A stretch of 64,000 nt of DNA from Streptomyces candidus (GTDB lineage: Bacteria > Actinomycetota > Actinomycetes > Streptomycetales > Streptomycetaceae): assembly GCF_014207445.1 (NCBI RefSeq), contig NZ_JACHEM010000012.1, positions 124,001 to 188,000 on the forward strand, given 5' to 3'. Both the position numbers and the translations under genes were made by a program. Numbering within the stretch: the stretch's first letter is position 1; the number at the start of each line of letters is the position of its first letter. The notes under the pieces are model-generated. The model did not search any database. It was not told the origin of the DNA and was given only the letters and a program-made list of their open reading frames with translations. Positions 8,679 through 15,901 of this stretch are shown one piece after another.

Positions 8679-9503
8679 ATGGCGGCCGAACAGGGCGGTG
8701 GGATGGGAAGGCGAAGCCACCCGTACATCGAGCGCGAAGGCTCGCTGAAGCGGGTCCAGGAGGAGTTCCGGCCCGTCGTGGACGCGCTGCACGCGCGCGT
8801 GGCCGAGGTGTTCGGCCCCGACCGGCTGCACAGTGCCTACCTGTACGGGTCGGTGCCGCGCGGGACCGCCCGCCCCGGCCGCTCGGACCTCGACGTCCTG
8901 CTGGTCCTGCACGCGCAGCCGACGGAGGCCGACCGGGCGGACGCGGAGCGCGTCGGTGCGGAACTGGACGCCGGGTTCGGGCAGATCGACGGCGTGGGAA
9001 CGCTGTTGTTCAGCGAGACCGTGCTGATGAGCGAGCTGGAACGGTACGACCTGGGCTGGTTCGTCGCCTGCCTCTGCACACCCCTCATCGGGCCGGACCT
9101 GGCGCAGCGGCTGCCCCGCTACCGGCCCACCTCGTTGCTCGCCCGGGAGACCAACGGGGACCTGGCAGACGTGCTCCCGCGCTGGCGGGAACTGGTCGGC
9201 CGGGCCGCTACGGACACGGAACGGCGCCGATTGGCACGCATCTTCGCGCGGCGCCTCGTACGGACCGGCCTGACCCTCGTCATGCCGCGCGCGGGCCTTT
9301 TCACCAGCGATCTCACCGAATCCGCCGAAGTGTTCGCCCGCTACTACCCGGCGCGTGGCGACGAGATGCGAAAAGCCGCGCAGGCGGCCGGGAACCCGAC
9401 GGCCGATCCGTCCGTTCTCCTTTCGTACACCGAGGATCTCGGCCCGTGGCTGGCGAGCGAATACATCGCGGTCCACGGCCGCAAGACTCCCCGGCCGTAC
9501 TGA
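8679..9503 (+). CDS. Nucleotidyltransferase domain protein
   Basis: 274 residues. The pol-beta-like nucleotidyltransferase signature is intact: YLYGSVPRGTARPGRSDLDVLLV at about 55-76, with Gly57-Ser58 and the metal-binding Asp70 and Asp72. The rest is helical, including an Arg-rich helix (ERRRLARIFARRLVRTGL). Relatives include aminoglycoside-type and MNT-type nucleotidyltransferases; there is no adjacent HEPN partner, so an antitoxin reading is not supported. The acceptor is unknown. Start ATG 8679, 36 bases from the divergent SPFH start. Confidence 0.75.
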   Translation: MAAEQGGGMGRRSHPYIEREGSLKRVQEEFRPVVDALHARVAEVFGPDRLHSAYLYGSVPRGTARPGRSDLDVLLVLHAQPTEADRADAERVGAELDAGFGQIDGVGTLLFSETVLMSELERYDLGWFVACLCTPLIGPDLAQRLPRYRPTSLLARETNGDLADVLPRWRELVGRAATDTERRRLARIFARRLVRTGLTLVMPRAGLFTSDLTESAEVFARYYPARGDEMRKAAQAAGNPTADPSVLLSYTEDLGPWLASEYIAVHGRKTPRPY

Positions 9504-9719
9504 ACCACCGCAGGCCCCGGGCCTTCGCGCCCCCGCAGCTTGTGAACTGCACAGGGATGAAGCAGGAGTTCCGGTTCCGCACGGCATCGGCCGACCCGAC
9601 CGGCCCGCCCGGCCCCACACGATCCGGAGCCTTCCGGACGACCCGCAGCCTCCCCCACGGTCCGGAACGAGCCGTACGACCCCGCGCGGCCCGTACGGCC
9701 CGCAGCAGTTCCGCGCGGC

Positions 9720-10550
9720 TCAGATCAGGCCGTGCTCGCGCAGGTACTCCAGCTGCGCGCGCACCGACAGTTCGGCCGCCGGCCACAGGGAACGGTCCAC
9801 GTCCGCGTACACCGCCGCCACCACCTCGGACGCACCGCGGTGCCCGTTCTCCACGGCCGTCTCCACCTGCGCCAGCCGGTTGGCCCGGTGCGCCAGATAG
9901 AACTCGACCGCGCCCTGGGCGTCTTCGAGCACGGGACCGTGCCCCGGCAGGACGAACCGCACCCCGTCGTCCACCGTCAGCGACCGCAGCCGCCGCAGCG
10001 AGTCGAGGTAGTCCCCCAGCCGCCCGTCCGGGTGCGCCACCACTGTCGTGCCGCGCCCCAGTACCGTGTCCCCCGTCAACACGGCCTGGTCGGACGGCAG
10101 ATGGAAGCAGAGGGAGTCGGCGGTGTGCCCGGGAGTGGGCACCACCCGCATCTCGATTCCGCCGGTGGTGATCACATCACCCGCGCCCAGTCCCTCGTCC
10201 CCGATCCGCAGCGCGGGATCGAGCGCCCGCACCGGGGTCCGGGTCAGCTCCGCGAACCGTGCGGCGCCCTCCGCGTGGTCCGGATGCCCGTGCGTCAGCA
10301 GGGTCAGCGCGACGCGCTTGCCCGCCCTCTCGGCGGCGCCGATCACCGCCCGCAGGTGCCCGTCGTCCAGGGGCCCGGGGTCCACCACGACGGCCAGGTC
10401 CGAATCCGGCTCGGACACGATCCAGGTGTTGGTGCCGTCGAGCGTCATCGCCGACGGATTGGGGGCAAGGACATTCACCGCGCGTGCGGTGGCACGCCCG
10501 GACAGCACACCGCCCCGCGGCTGGCCCGGCAGGGCCGCTGCGTCGGTCAA
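9720..10550 (-). CDS. MBL-fold metallo-hydrolase
   Basis: 276 residues from a TTG at 10550 that overlaps the stop of the Nudix gene (TTGA), which explains use of the rare start. The metal site THGHPDHAEGA gives His87, His89, Asp91 and His92; further ligands are in TPGHTAD and LPGHGPV. This is the glyoxalase II/LACTB2-like branch, with a C-terminal winged-helix-like extension (HRANRLAQVETAVENGHRGASEVVAAVY) as in LACTB2 and ribonuclease-type members. Cytoplasmic. Substrate, thioester or RNA, is not settled by the sequence. Confidence 0.85.
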   Translation of the reverse strand: MTDAAALPGQPRGGVLSGRATARAVNVLAPNPSAMTLDGTNTWIVSEPDSDLAVVVDPGPLDDGHLRAVIGAAERAGKRVALTLLTHGHPDHAEGAARFAELTRTPVRALDPALRIGDEGLGAGDVITTGGIEMRVVPTPGHTADSLCFHLPSDQAVLTGDTVLGRGTTVVAHPDGRLGDYLDSLRRLRSLTVDDGVRFVLPGHGPVLEDAQGAVEFYLAHRANRLAQVETAVENGHRGASEVVAAVYADVDRSLWPAAELSVRAQLEYLREHGLI

Positions 10551-11455
10551 CGGGATCCTCCCCGGGTTCCGCCGCCCGCGGCGGGGACGTGTTTGGTGAA
10601 CTCCTCGTGGCCCGGCCAGCTCAGCACCACCTCGCCGCCCTCCAGCCGTGCCTGTGCAAGCACGGGCGTCATGTCCCGGTCAGCTGCCCCGGCCAGGACC
10701 TCTGACACCGTCCCGTACGGCTGGAGTCCGCGCAGCGTGGAAATGGTGGGCGGCATCATCAGCAGCTCACCCCGGTCGTAACCGGCGGCGGCCTCGGCCG
10801 GGGCGATCCACACCGTCCGGTCGGCCTCCGTGGAGGCGTTGCGGGTCCGCTGCCCGGCCGGCAGTGCGGCCACGAAGAACCAGGTGTCGTACCGCCTGGG
10901 TTCGAACTCCGGGGTGATCCAGCGCGCCCACGCGCCCAGCAGGTCGGAGCGCAGCACCAGCTGCCGCCGGTCGAGGAACTCGGCGAAGCCCAGCTCACGG
11001 GCGACCAGGGCCTGCCGGTCCGCCTCCCAGTCCGGGCCGGTGATGTCACCGACCACGGTCTGCGCGGTGGGTCCGGCAAGGAGGACGCCCGCTTCCTCGA
11101 AGGTCTCGCGCACCGCCGCGCAGACGACCGCCTGGGCGCCGCCCGGGTCGTCGGGCAGCCCGAGCCGTTCGGCCCAGCGGGTCAGCGAGGGGCCCGCCCA
11201 GCGGACGCGGGAGTCGTCGTCGCGGGGATCGACGCCGCCCCCGGGATACGCGTACGCGCCTCCGGCGAAGGCCATGGAGGCGCGTCTGCGCAACATGTGT
11301 ACGGACAGCCGGCCCGCGTCACCGGCACCGCTCGTACCGTCGCTCAGCAACAGCACCGTCGCGGCCCGCTTCGGGGCGGCGGCGACCAGCTCGCCGTTCG
11401 CCAGCGCACGGATCCGGTCGGGCCATTCGGGCGGGTACCACTGACCATTGGACAT
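10547..11455 (-). CDS. Nudix hydrolase (NUDT19-like)
   Basis: 302 residues. The Nudix box is split by an insert: YPGGGVDPRDDD near 70, then AAVRETFEEAGVLL near 113-126, a layout found in NUDT7/NUDT19-like enzymes. FTKHVPAAGGG near the end resembles actinobacterial members paired with an MBL-fold protein. Translationally coupled to that gene (TTGA), so the two probably act on related substrates. ATG at 11455 has no ribosome-binding site but has TAGCAT six bases upstream, suggesting a leaderless transcript. Confidence 0.85.
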   Translation of the reverse strand: MSNGQWYPPEWPDRIRALANGELVAAAPKRAATVLLLSDGTSGAGDAGRLSVHMLRRRASMAFAGGAYAYPGGGVDPRDDDSRVRWAGPSLTRWAERLGLPDDPGGAQAVVCAAVRETFEEAGVLLAGPTAQTVVGDITGPDWEADRQALVARELGFAEFLDRRQLVLRSDLLGAWARWITPEFEPRRYDTWFFVAALPAGQRTRNASTEADRTVWIAPAEAAAGYDRGELLMMPPTISTLRGLQPYGTVSEVLAGAADRDMTPVLAQARLEGGEVVLSWPGHEEFTKHVPAAGGGTRGGSR

Positions 11456-11461
11456 GGCCGG

Positions 11462-11467
11462 ATGCTA
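11462..11467 (-). promoter_or_regulatory. Candidate -10 element of the Nudix/MBL operon
   Basis: TAGCAT on the minus strand, six bases before the ATG at 11455. Fits TANNNT and predicts transcription starting at the ATG. Confidence 0.5.
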
Positions 11468-11583
11468 CGGGCAACCGTCCCGATGTTCGAGAGGCGGCTG
11501 CCCCCAGCACGCGTCCACAAGTGCTCATCCAGCGGAGCTCGGCCATCGGTGCTCATGCATCGGTGCTCGGACACCAGCACGCA

Positions 11584-11703
11584 CACGCCGGCCCTCGCGC
11601 ACCTGCACGCCCAGGTTCCGGCGCACACCGCCCTTCGCGCGCCCGCACGCCCGGGTACCGGCACACACCAGCCCTCGCGCGTCCGCGCCCTCAGGCAGCG
11701 GCA
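11584..11703. repeat. 40-base tandem repeat, three imperfect copies
   Basis: Three consecutive 40-base units (11584-11623, 11624-11663, 11664-11703) begin CACGCC, CACACC and CACACC and share CTCGCGC and CGCACGCCC-like cores. Forty is not a multiple of three, so this is a non-coding minisatellite in the gap between the Nudix and RidA genes. Confidence 0.75.
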
Positions 11704-11747
11704 CTCGCCCGGCGCACTCGCCTGTCGCACTCGCCTGCCGAGGAGGG

Positions 11748-12215
11748 TCAGGCGCTGACGAGCTCCACCTGGATCTCGACCTCGACCGGTGCGTCAAGCG
11801 GCAGGACGGCCACGCCGACGGCGCTGCGGGCGTGCACGCCCTTGTCGCCGAGGACCTCGCCGAGCAGCTCGCTCGTGCCGTTGAGCACGGCGGGCTGGCC
11901 GGTGAAGTCCGGGGCCGAGGCCACGAAGCCGACGACCTTCACGACGCGCGCGATGCGGTCCAGGTCACCGACGACGGACTTCACGGCCGCCAGGGCGTTC
12001 AGCGCGCAGATCCGCGCCAGGTCCTTGGCCTCCTCGGGGGTGACCTCCGCGCCGACCTTGCCGGTGCACGGCATGGCGCCGTCCACCATCGGCAGCTGGC
12101 CCGCGGTGTACACGTACACCCCGGACTGCACGGCCGGCTGGTAGGCGGCCAGTGGCGGAACCACCGCCGGCAGGGTCAGGCCGAGCGAGGCGAGCTTCTC
12201 CTCGACAGCGCTCAT
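11748..12215 (-). CDS. RidA family (YjgF/YER057c/UK114) protein
   Basis: 155 residues; family members hydrolyse reactive 2-aminoacrylate/imine intermediates released by PLP enzymes. Visible marks: YQPAVQSGVYVYTAGQLPMVDG at 45-66 and the C-terminal SAVGVAVLPLDAPVEVEIQVELV. The usual catalytic Arg region (RxxVGVxxLP) reads HARSAVGVAVLP. Start ATG 12215 overlaps the stop of the DUF4177 peptide gene (ATGA), so the pair is one operon; the long upstream frame is shadow. Confidence 0.88.
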   Translation of the reverse strand: MSAVEEKLASLGLTLPAVVPPLAAYQPAVQSGVYVYTAGQLPMVDGAMPCTGKVGAEVTPEEAKDLARICALNALAAVKSVVGDLDRIARVVKVVGFVASAPDFTGQPAVLNGTSELLGEVLGDKGVHARSAVGVAVLPLDAPVEVEIQVELVSA

Positions 12216-12373
12216 GCGGACTTCTCCCGCTTGAGGTAGGCCACCAGCTGCTCCGGGTTGTTCGGCCCAGGCACTACCTGGACGAGCTCCCAGCCGTCTT
12301 CGCCCCACGTGTCCAGGATCTGCTTCGTCGCGTGCACGAGCAGGGGGACGGTGGCGTATTCCCATTTGGTCAT
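12212..12373 (-). CDS. Small DUF4177-type protein
   Basis: 53 residues: MTKWEYATVPLLVHATKQIL followed by DTWGEDGWELVQVVPG and a short basic tail. KWEY near the start and GEDGWELVQV are the family core; function unknown. Cytoplasmic and soluble. ATG at 12373 follows TACAGT by seven bases and has no ribosome-binding site, so the operon with RidA is probably leaderless. Divergent from the ATPase operon across 82 bases. Confidence 0.8.
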   Translation of the reverse strand: MTKWEYATVPLLVHATKQILDTWGEDGWELVQVVPGPNNPEQLVAYLKREKSA

Positions 12374-12380
12374 GCGGCCG

Positions 12381-12386
12381 ACTGTA
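12381..12386 (-). promoter_or_regulatory. Candidate -10 element of the DUF4177-ridA operon
   Basis: TACAGT on the minus strand, seven bases before ATG 12373; matches TANNNT. Confidence 0.45.
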
Positions 12387-12442
12387 GCCGGTGGAAACGG
12401 ACGGGAAGGACGGCCTCCTGATTGGGCGACGGGCGGACTGGT

Positions 12443-12448
12443 TAGGCT
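12443..12448 (+). promoter_or_regulatory. Candidate -10 element of the ATPase operon
   Basis: TAGGCT seven bases before GTG 12456; the short GGAGG between them is too close to serve as a normal ribosome-binding site. Confidence 0.5.
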
Positions 12449-12455
12449 CGGAGGC

Positions 12456-13454
12456 GTGAGCAGGCTCCAGGTCGTCAGTGGCAAGGGCGGTACCGGCAAG
12501 ACCACGGTCGCCGCCGCACTCGCGCTCGCCCTCGCCACCGAGGGCAAACGCGCCCTCCTGGTGGAGGTCGAGGGCAGACAGGGCATCGCGCAGCTCTTCG
12601 AGACGGAAGCCCTTCCGTACGAGGAGCGCAAGATCGCTGTCGCGTCGGGCGGCGGGGAGGTGTACGCCCTCGCGATCGACGCGGAACGCGCGCTGCTCGA
12701 CTACCTCCAGATGTTCTACAAGCTGGGGAGCGCCGGCCGGGCCCTGAAGAAGCTCGGCGCGATCGACTTCGCGACAACCATCGCACCGGGGCTGCGGGAC
12801 GTCCTGCTGACCGGCAAGGCCTGCGAGGCGGTGCGCCGCCGGGACAAGAAGAACGCCTACGTCTACGACTACGTGGTGATGGACGCCCCGCCGACCGGGC
12901 GCATCACCAAGTTCCTCAACGTGAACGACGAGGTCGCGGGCCTGGCGAAGTTCGGGCCGATACACAACCAGGCGCAGGCCGTGATGCGGGTCCTCAAGTC
13001 CCCCGAGACGGCCGTGCACTTCGTGACGCTCCTGGAGGAGATGCCGGTCCAGGAGACCGCCGACGGCATCGCGGAGCTGCGGGCCGCCGAGCTGCCCGTC
13101 GGCAAGGTCATCGTGAACATGGTCCGCCCGCAGCTGGTGGACGAGCAGGCGCTGCGCACGGCGGCCGGCGAGCAGCGCACCGAGGTGGCCAGGGCGCTCT
13201 CCCGGGCCGGCCTGGGCGGGGCAGGGCGCGGAGGCGTCGCCGAGCGCCTGGTGGAGCCCCTCCTGGAGCAGGCCGCGGAACACGCGCAGCGGGTCGAACT
13301 GGAGCGGGAGCAACGTGCCGCGCTGGCCCAGCTGGACCTGACGACGTACGAACTCCCGCTGCTGGGCGAGGGGTTGGACCTGGCCGGCCTGTACCGGCTG
13401 GCGGCGGAGCTCCGTGCCCACCTGGGCGCGGAACGAGCGGGGGGAACGGCATGA
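12456..13454 (+). CDS. ArsA/GET3-type P-loop ATPase, first of a pair
   Basis: 332 residues from GTG 12456. Deviant Walker A GKGGTGKTT (9-17) and a second nucleotide-switch motif YVVMDAPPTGR place it in the ArsA/GET3/MinD ATPase family. The arsenite-binding cysteines of ArsA are not evident and no ars genes are near, so arsenic export is unlikely. The next gene is a second member that overlaps it by four bases. In Streptomyces this pair lies next to wblA (recalled), and ArsA2/GET3 proteins work as dimers, so a heterodimer is plausible. Role unknown. Confidence 0.85.
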   Translation: MSRLQVVSGKGGTGKTTVAAALALALATEGKRALLVEVEGRQGIAQLFETEALPYEERKIAVASGGGEVYALAIDAERALLDYLQMFYKLGSAGRALKKLGAIDFATTIAPGLRDVLLTGKACEAVRRRDKKNAYVYDYVVMDAPPTGRITKFLNVNDEVAGLAKFGPIHNQAQAVMRVLKSPETAVHFVTLLEEMPVQETADGIAELRAAELPVGKVIVNMVRPQLVDEQALRTAAGEQRTEVARALSRAGLGGAGRGGVAERLVEPLLEQAAEHAQRVELEREQRAALAQLDLTTYELPLLGEGLDLAGLYRLAAELRAHLGAERAGGTA

Positions 13455-14869
13455 GCACAAGCACGGGCAGGCCGCAGGCGATGGCCGCGGCACCGGCGCT
13501 GGACATCGATCCGCTGCTCGACGACCCCGCGACCCGCATCATCGTGTGCTGCGGCTCCGGCGGCGTCGGCAAGACGACGACCGCGGCCGCCCTGGGCGTA
13601 CGCGCGGCCGAGCGCGGGCGGCGTGCGGTCGTACTGACCATCGACCCGGCGCGCAGGCTGGCGCAGTCGATGGGCATCGACTCCCTCGACAACGTGCCGC
13701 GCCGGGTCAAGGGCATCGACGAGGGCGCCGGTGGCGAGCTGCACGCGATGATGCTCGACATGAAGCGCACCTTCGACGAGATCGTCGAGGCGCACGCGGA
13801 CGCGGACCGGGCCCGCGCCATCCTGGACAACCCCTTCTACCAGTCCCTGTCCGCCGGGTTCGCCGGTACGCAGGAGTACATGGCGATGGAGAAGCTGGGC
13901 CAGCTCCGTGCGCGCGACGAGTGGGACCTGATCGTCGTGGACACCCCGCCGAGCCGGTCCGCACTGGACTTCCTGGACGCCCCGAAGCGGCTGGGGTCCT
14001 TCCTGGACGGCAAGTTCATCCGGGTGCTGATGGCGCCGGCGAAGGTCGGCGGCCGCGCCGGGATGAAGTTCCTCAACGTCGGCATGTCGATGATGACGGG
14101 CACGCTCAGCAAGCTGATGGGCGGTCAACTCCTGCGTGATGTGCAGACGTTCGTGGCGGCGATGGACACGATGTTCGGCGGCTTCCGGACGCGGGCGGAC
14201 GCGACGTACCGGCTGCTCCAGGCGCCGGGCACGGCCTTCCTGGTGGTCGCCGCCCCGGAGCGGGACGCGTTGCGCGAGGCGGCGTACTTCGTCGAGCGGC
14301 TCGCGGCGGAGGACATGCCACTGGCCGGTCTCGTACTCAACCGGGTCCACGGCAGCGCAGCCCCTCAGCTGTCGGCCGAGCGGGCACTCGCCGCCGCGGA
14401 GAGTCTCACGGCGGAGAACGGCCACGGGGAAAACCTCGGCGAGCACGGCATTGTGGATCAGACGGACGGGAATGCTGGTCCTCGTGACGCCACGGCCGCC
14501 ACTCCCCAGACGCCCGGGTCACCCCCGACGCCCAGCACAACGCAGACCCCTGAGTCACCCCAGGCCCTTGAGCACGCTTCCGCCGAACGCGCCGCCGACT
14601 CCACGGACGAGGACGGCGCAGACGGTGTCGAGCAGCTGACGGCGGGCCTGCTGCGGCTGCATGCCGAACGCATGCGGGTACTCGCGCGTGAACAGCGAAC
14701 GCGCGACCGCTTCACCGCGCTCCACCCCGAGGTGGCAGTGACCGAAGTCGCCGCCCTGCCCGGGGACGTGCACGATCTGGCCGGTCTTCGGACCATCGGT
14801 GAGCGGCTGGCGGACGATCAGGCATCCCCGCCCGACCTCGCACCTTCTGCACCGTCACCTTCGGTCTGA
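13451..14869 (+). CDS. ArsA/GET3-type P-loop ATPase, second of a pair
   Basis: 472 residues, ATGA overlap with the first ATPase. Walker A GSGGVGKTTT at about 35-44, then IDPARRLAQSMGID, IVVDTPPSRSALDFLDAP and LAGLVLNRVHG, all typical of ArsA-like ATPases. Unlike its partner it carries a Thr/Pro/Glu-rich insert of about 75 residues (roughly 325-400) before the final helices (RMRVLAREQRTRDRFTALHPEV). The insert lengthens it well beyond GET3. Its stop is 124 bases from that of convergent wblA. Confidence 0.85.
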   Translation: MSTSTGRPQAMAAAPALDIDPLLDDPATRIIVCCGSGGVGKTTTAAALGVRAAERGRRAVVLTIDPARRLAQSMGIDSLDNVPRRVKGIDEGAGGELHAMMLDMKRTFDEIVEAHADADRARAILDNPFYQSLSAGFAGTQEYMAMEKLGQLRARDEWDLIVVDTPPSRSALDFLDAPKRLGSFLDGKFIRVLMAPAKVGGRAGMKFLNVGMSMMTGTLSKLMGGQLLRDVQTFVAAMDTMFGGFRTRADATYRLLQAPGTAFLVVAAPERDALREAAYFVERLAAEDMPLAGLVLNRVHGSAAPQLSAERALAAAESLTAENGHGENLGEHGIVDQTDGNAGPRDATAATPQTPGSPPTPSTTQTPESPQALEHASAERAADSTDEDGADGVEQLTAGLLRLHAERMRVLAREQRTRDRFTALHPEVAVTEVAALPGDVHDLAGLRTIGERLADDQASPPDLAPSAPSPSV

Positions 14870-14993
14870 CGGACCCCAGTTCGACACCGGAGCACTCGCG
14901 GTCCTATCCGTACTCGTCCCGCACCCGTCAGCGCGGGGTCCGACGTAACCCGTCCGGCCCCGTGCCACGAGTGGCCCAACGAGCACGATCGGC

Positions 14994-15341
14994 CTAGCCC
15001 ACCGCGGCGTACGTCTCCTCGTAGATCTCGTCGTCCTCCAGCACGTCCGGCAGGATTCCCGCGCTGCGCTCGTACTCCGTGCGCGCGGTCTCCAGGAGCC
15101 GACGCCACGAGGTGACGGTCGGACGCCGGCGCAGCAGAGCGCGGCGTTCCCGCTCCGTCATGCCGCCCCACACGCCGAACTCGACGCGGTTGTCCAGCGC
15201 ATCGGCCAGGCACTCGGTACGCACCGGACATCCGGTGCACACCGCCTTGGCCCGGTTCTGCGCTGCTCCTTGTACGAACAGTTCATCCGGATCGGTAGTG
15301 CGGCAGGCTGCCTGCGCACTCCAGTCGGTTACCCAGCCCAT
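14994..15341 (-). CDS. wblA: WhiB-like iron-sulfur regulator WblA
   Basis: 115 residues from ATG 15341 (MGWVTDWSAQ). The start agrees with the S. coelicolor protein as I remember it; a start 20 codons upstream (15401) is possible. Four cysteines at 13, 35, 38 and 44 (C-x21-C-x2-C-x5-C) bind a 4Fe-4S cluster, the GVWGG turn is at 56-60, and a basic segment (RERRALLRRRP) contacts DNA or the sigma factor. WblA is a pleiotropic repressor of antibiotic production and controls the aerial-growth-to-sporulation switch. Its upstream region is long and holds two BldD-like boxes. Confidence 0.95.
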   Translation of the reverse strand: MGWVTDWSAQAACRTTDPDELFVQGAAQNRAKAVCTGCPVRTECLADALDNRVEFGVWGGMTERERRALLRRRPTVTSWRRLLETARTEYERSAGILPDVLEDDEIYEETYAAVG

Positions 15342-15499
15342 CCCGGCGCCGTCCTCTCCCGAATAATCGAGGCTCCCCCACGGCGACAGCGGCATATTCA
15401 CCGCTGCCAGTTGAGGACGTTACGGAAGGTGGGCACAGCGCAACACCCCCTTCGGGCCCAATCTTGAATGGCCCGAACGGACTATGCGTTAGCGGCAGA

Positions 15500-15512
15500 T
15501 CACCCAGGGGAG
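15500..15512. promoter_or_regulatory. BldD-like box 1 upstream of wblA
   Basis: TCACCCAGGGGAG matches TNACNCAGNG of the BldD consensus TNACNC(A/T)GNGTNA, with the last two fixed positions different. It is preceded by GA, forming GATCACCCAG, which is repeated exactly 42 bases on. Confidence 0.45.
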
Positions 15513-15541
15513 TGACCAGGGAGCACGCGCCATCCCGCCGA

Positions 15542-15554
15542 TCACCCAGCGGTA
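15542..15554. promoter_or_regulatory. BldD-like box 2 upstream of wblA
   Basis: TCACCCAGCGGTA matches the BldD consensus at all fixed positions but one (G for T). It sits 42 bases, four helical turns, from box 1, on the same face of the DNA. Confidence 0.5.
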
Positions 15555-15889
15555 AACCGGGACAGTTCAGCCCGAGTGTGGCAGTTTCACCGGGATCAGG
15601 CCGACATAGCGGACGTCATGCCGCTCACCTGAGGCGCAAATGCACTGCTGTGACAGAACGAGAGCAGCTTAGGCCAGAGCCTTTCCGCGTGTCCGGCGAA
15701 TACGCACGCGGACGCCTCCCCCGCCCCCGGACGAGATCCCGCCAACGACACCCCGCCATGTCGACGCCCGGAAGCCCGAACCACCCGGCAGCCCCCGGCC
15801 GACCCGTCCTCCACTCCCCGGATGTCACAACCTGGTACTCGAACATCCCGAGAGACCCCCGCTCCTGCGGAACGCCCTGGTCTACGGAT

Positions 15890-15895
15890 TAGGCT
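15890..15895 (+). promoter_or_regulatory. Candidate -10 element of the PBP gene
   Basis: TAGGCT six bases before ATG 15902, which has no ribosome-binding site; identical to the hexamer before nth and the first ATPase gene. Confidence 0.5.
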
Positions 15896-15901
15896 GCCCC
15901 C

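Larger units (their letters stand above)
15342..15901. other. 560-base regulatory region between wblA and the PBP gene
   Basis: No gene is credible here. It contains the wblA promoter region, a pair of BldD-like boxes at 15500 and 15542, and the leaderless-type -10 of the PBP gene at 15890. Long non-coding leaders are typical of developmental regulators. Confidence 0.6.

Noticed and set aside
8679..9503. MNT-HEPN toxin-antitoxin pair
   Set aside because: The nucleotidyltransferase is 274 residues and has no HEPN partner beside it.
8643..9620. N-terminal extension of the SPFH protein to a 628-residue frame
   Set aside because: The extension is antisense to a nucleotidyltransferase with intact catalytic motifs; the membrane anchor begins at 8642.
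11456..11747. Repeat region as a CRISPR array
   Set aside because: Units are contiguous without spacers, only three imperfect copies, and no cas genes are near.
12456..14869. Arsenite export operon
   Set aside because: The ATPases lack obvious arsenite-binding cysteines and no arsB, arsR or arsD is near.
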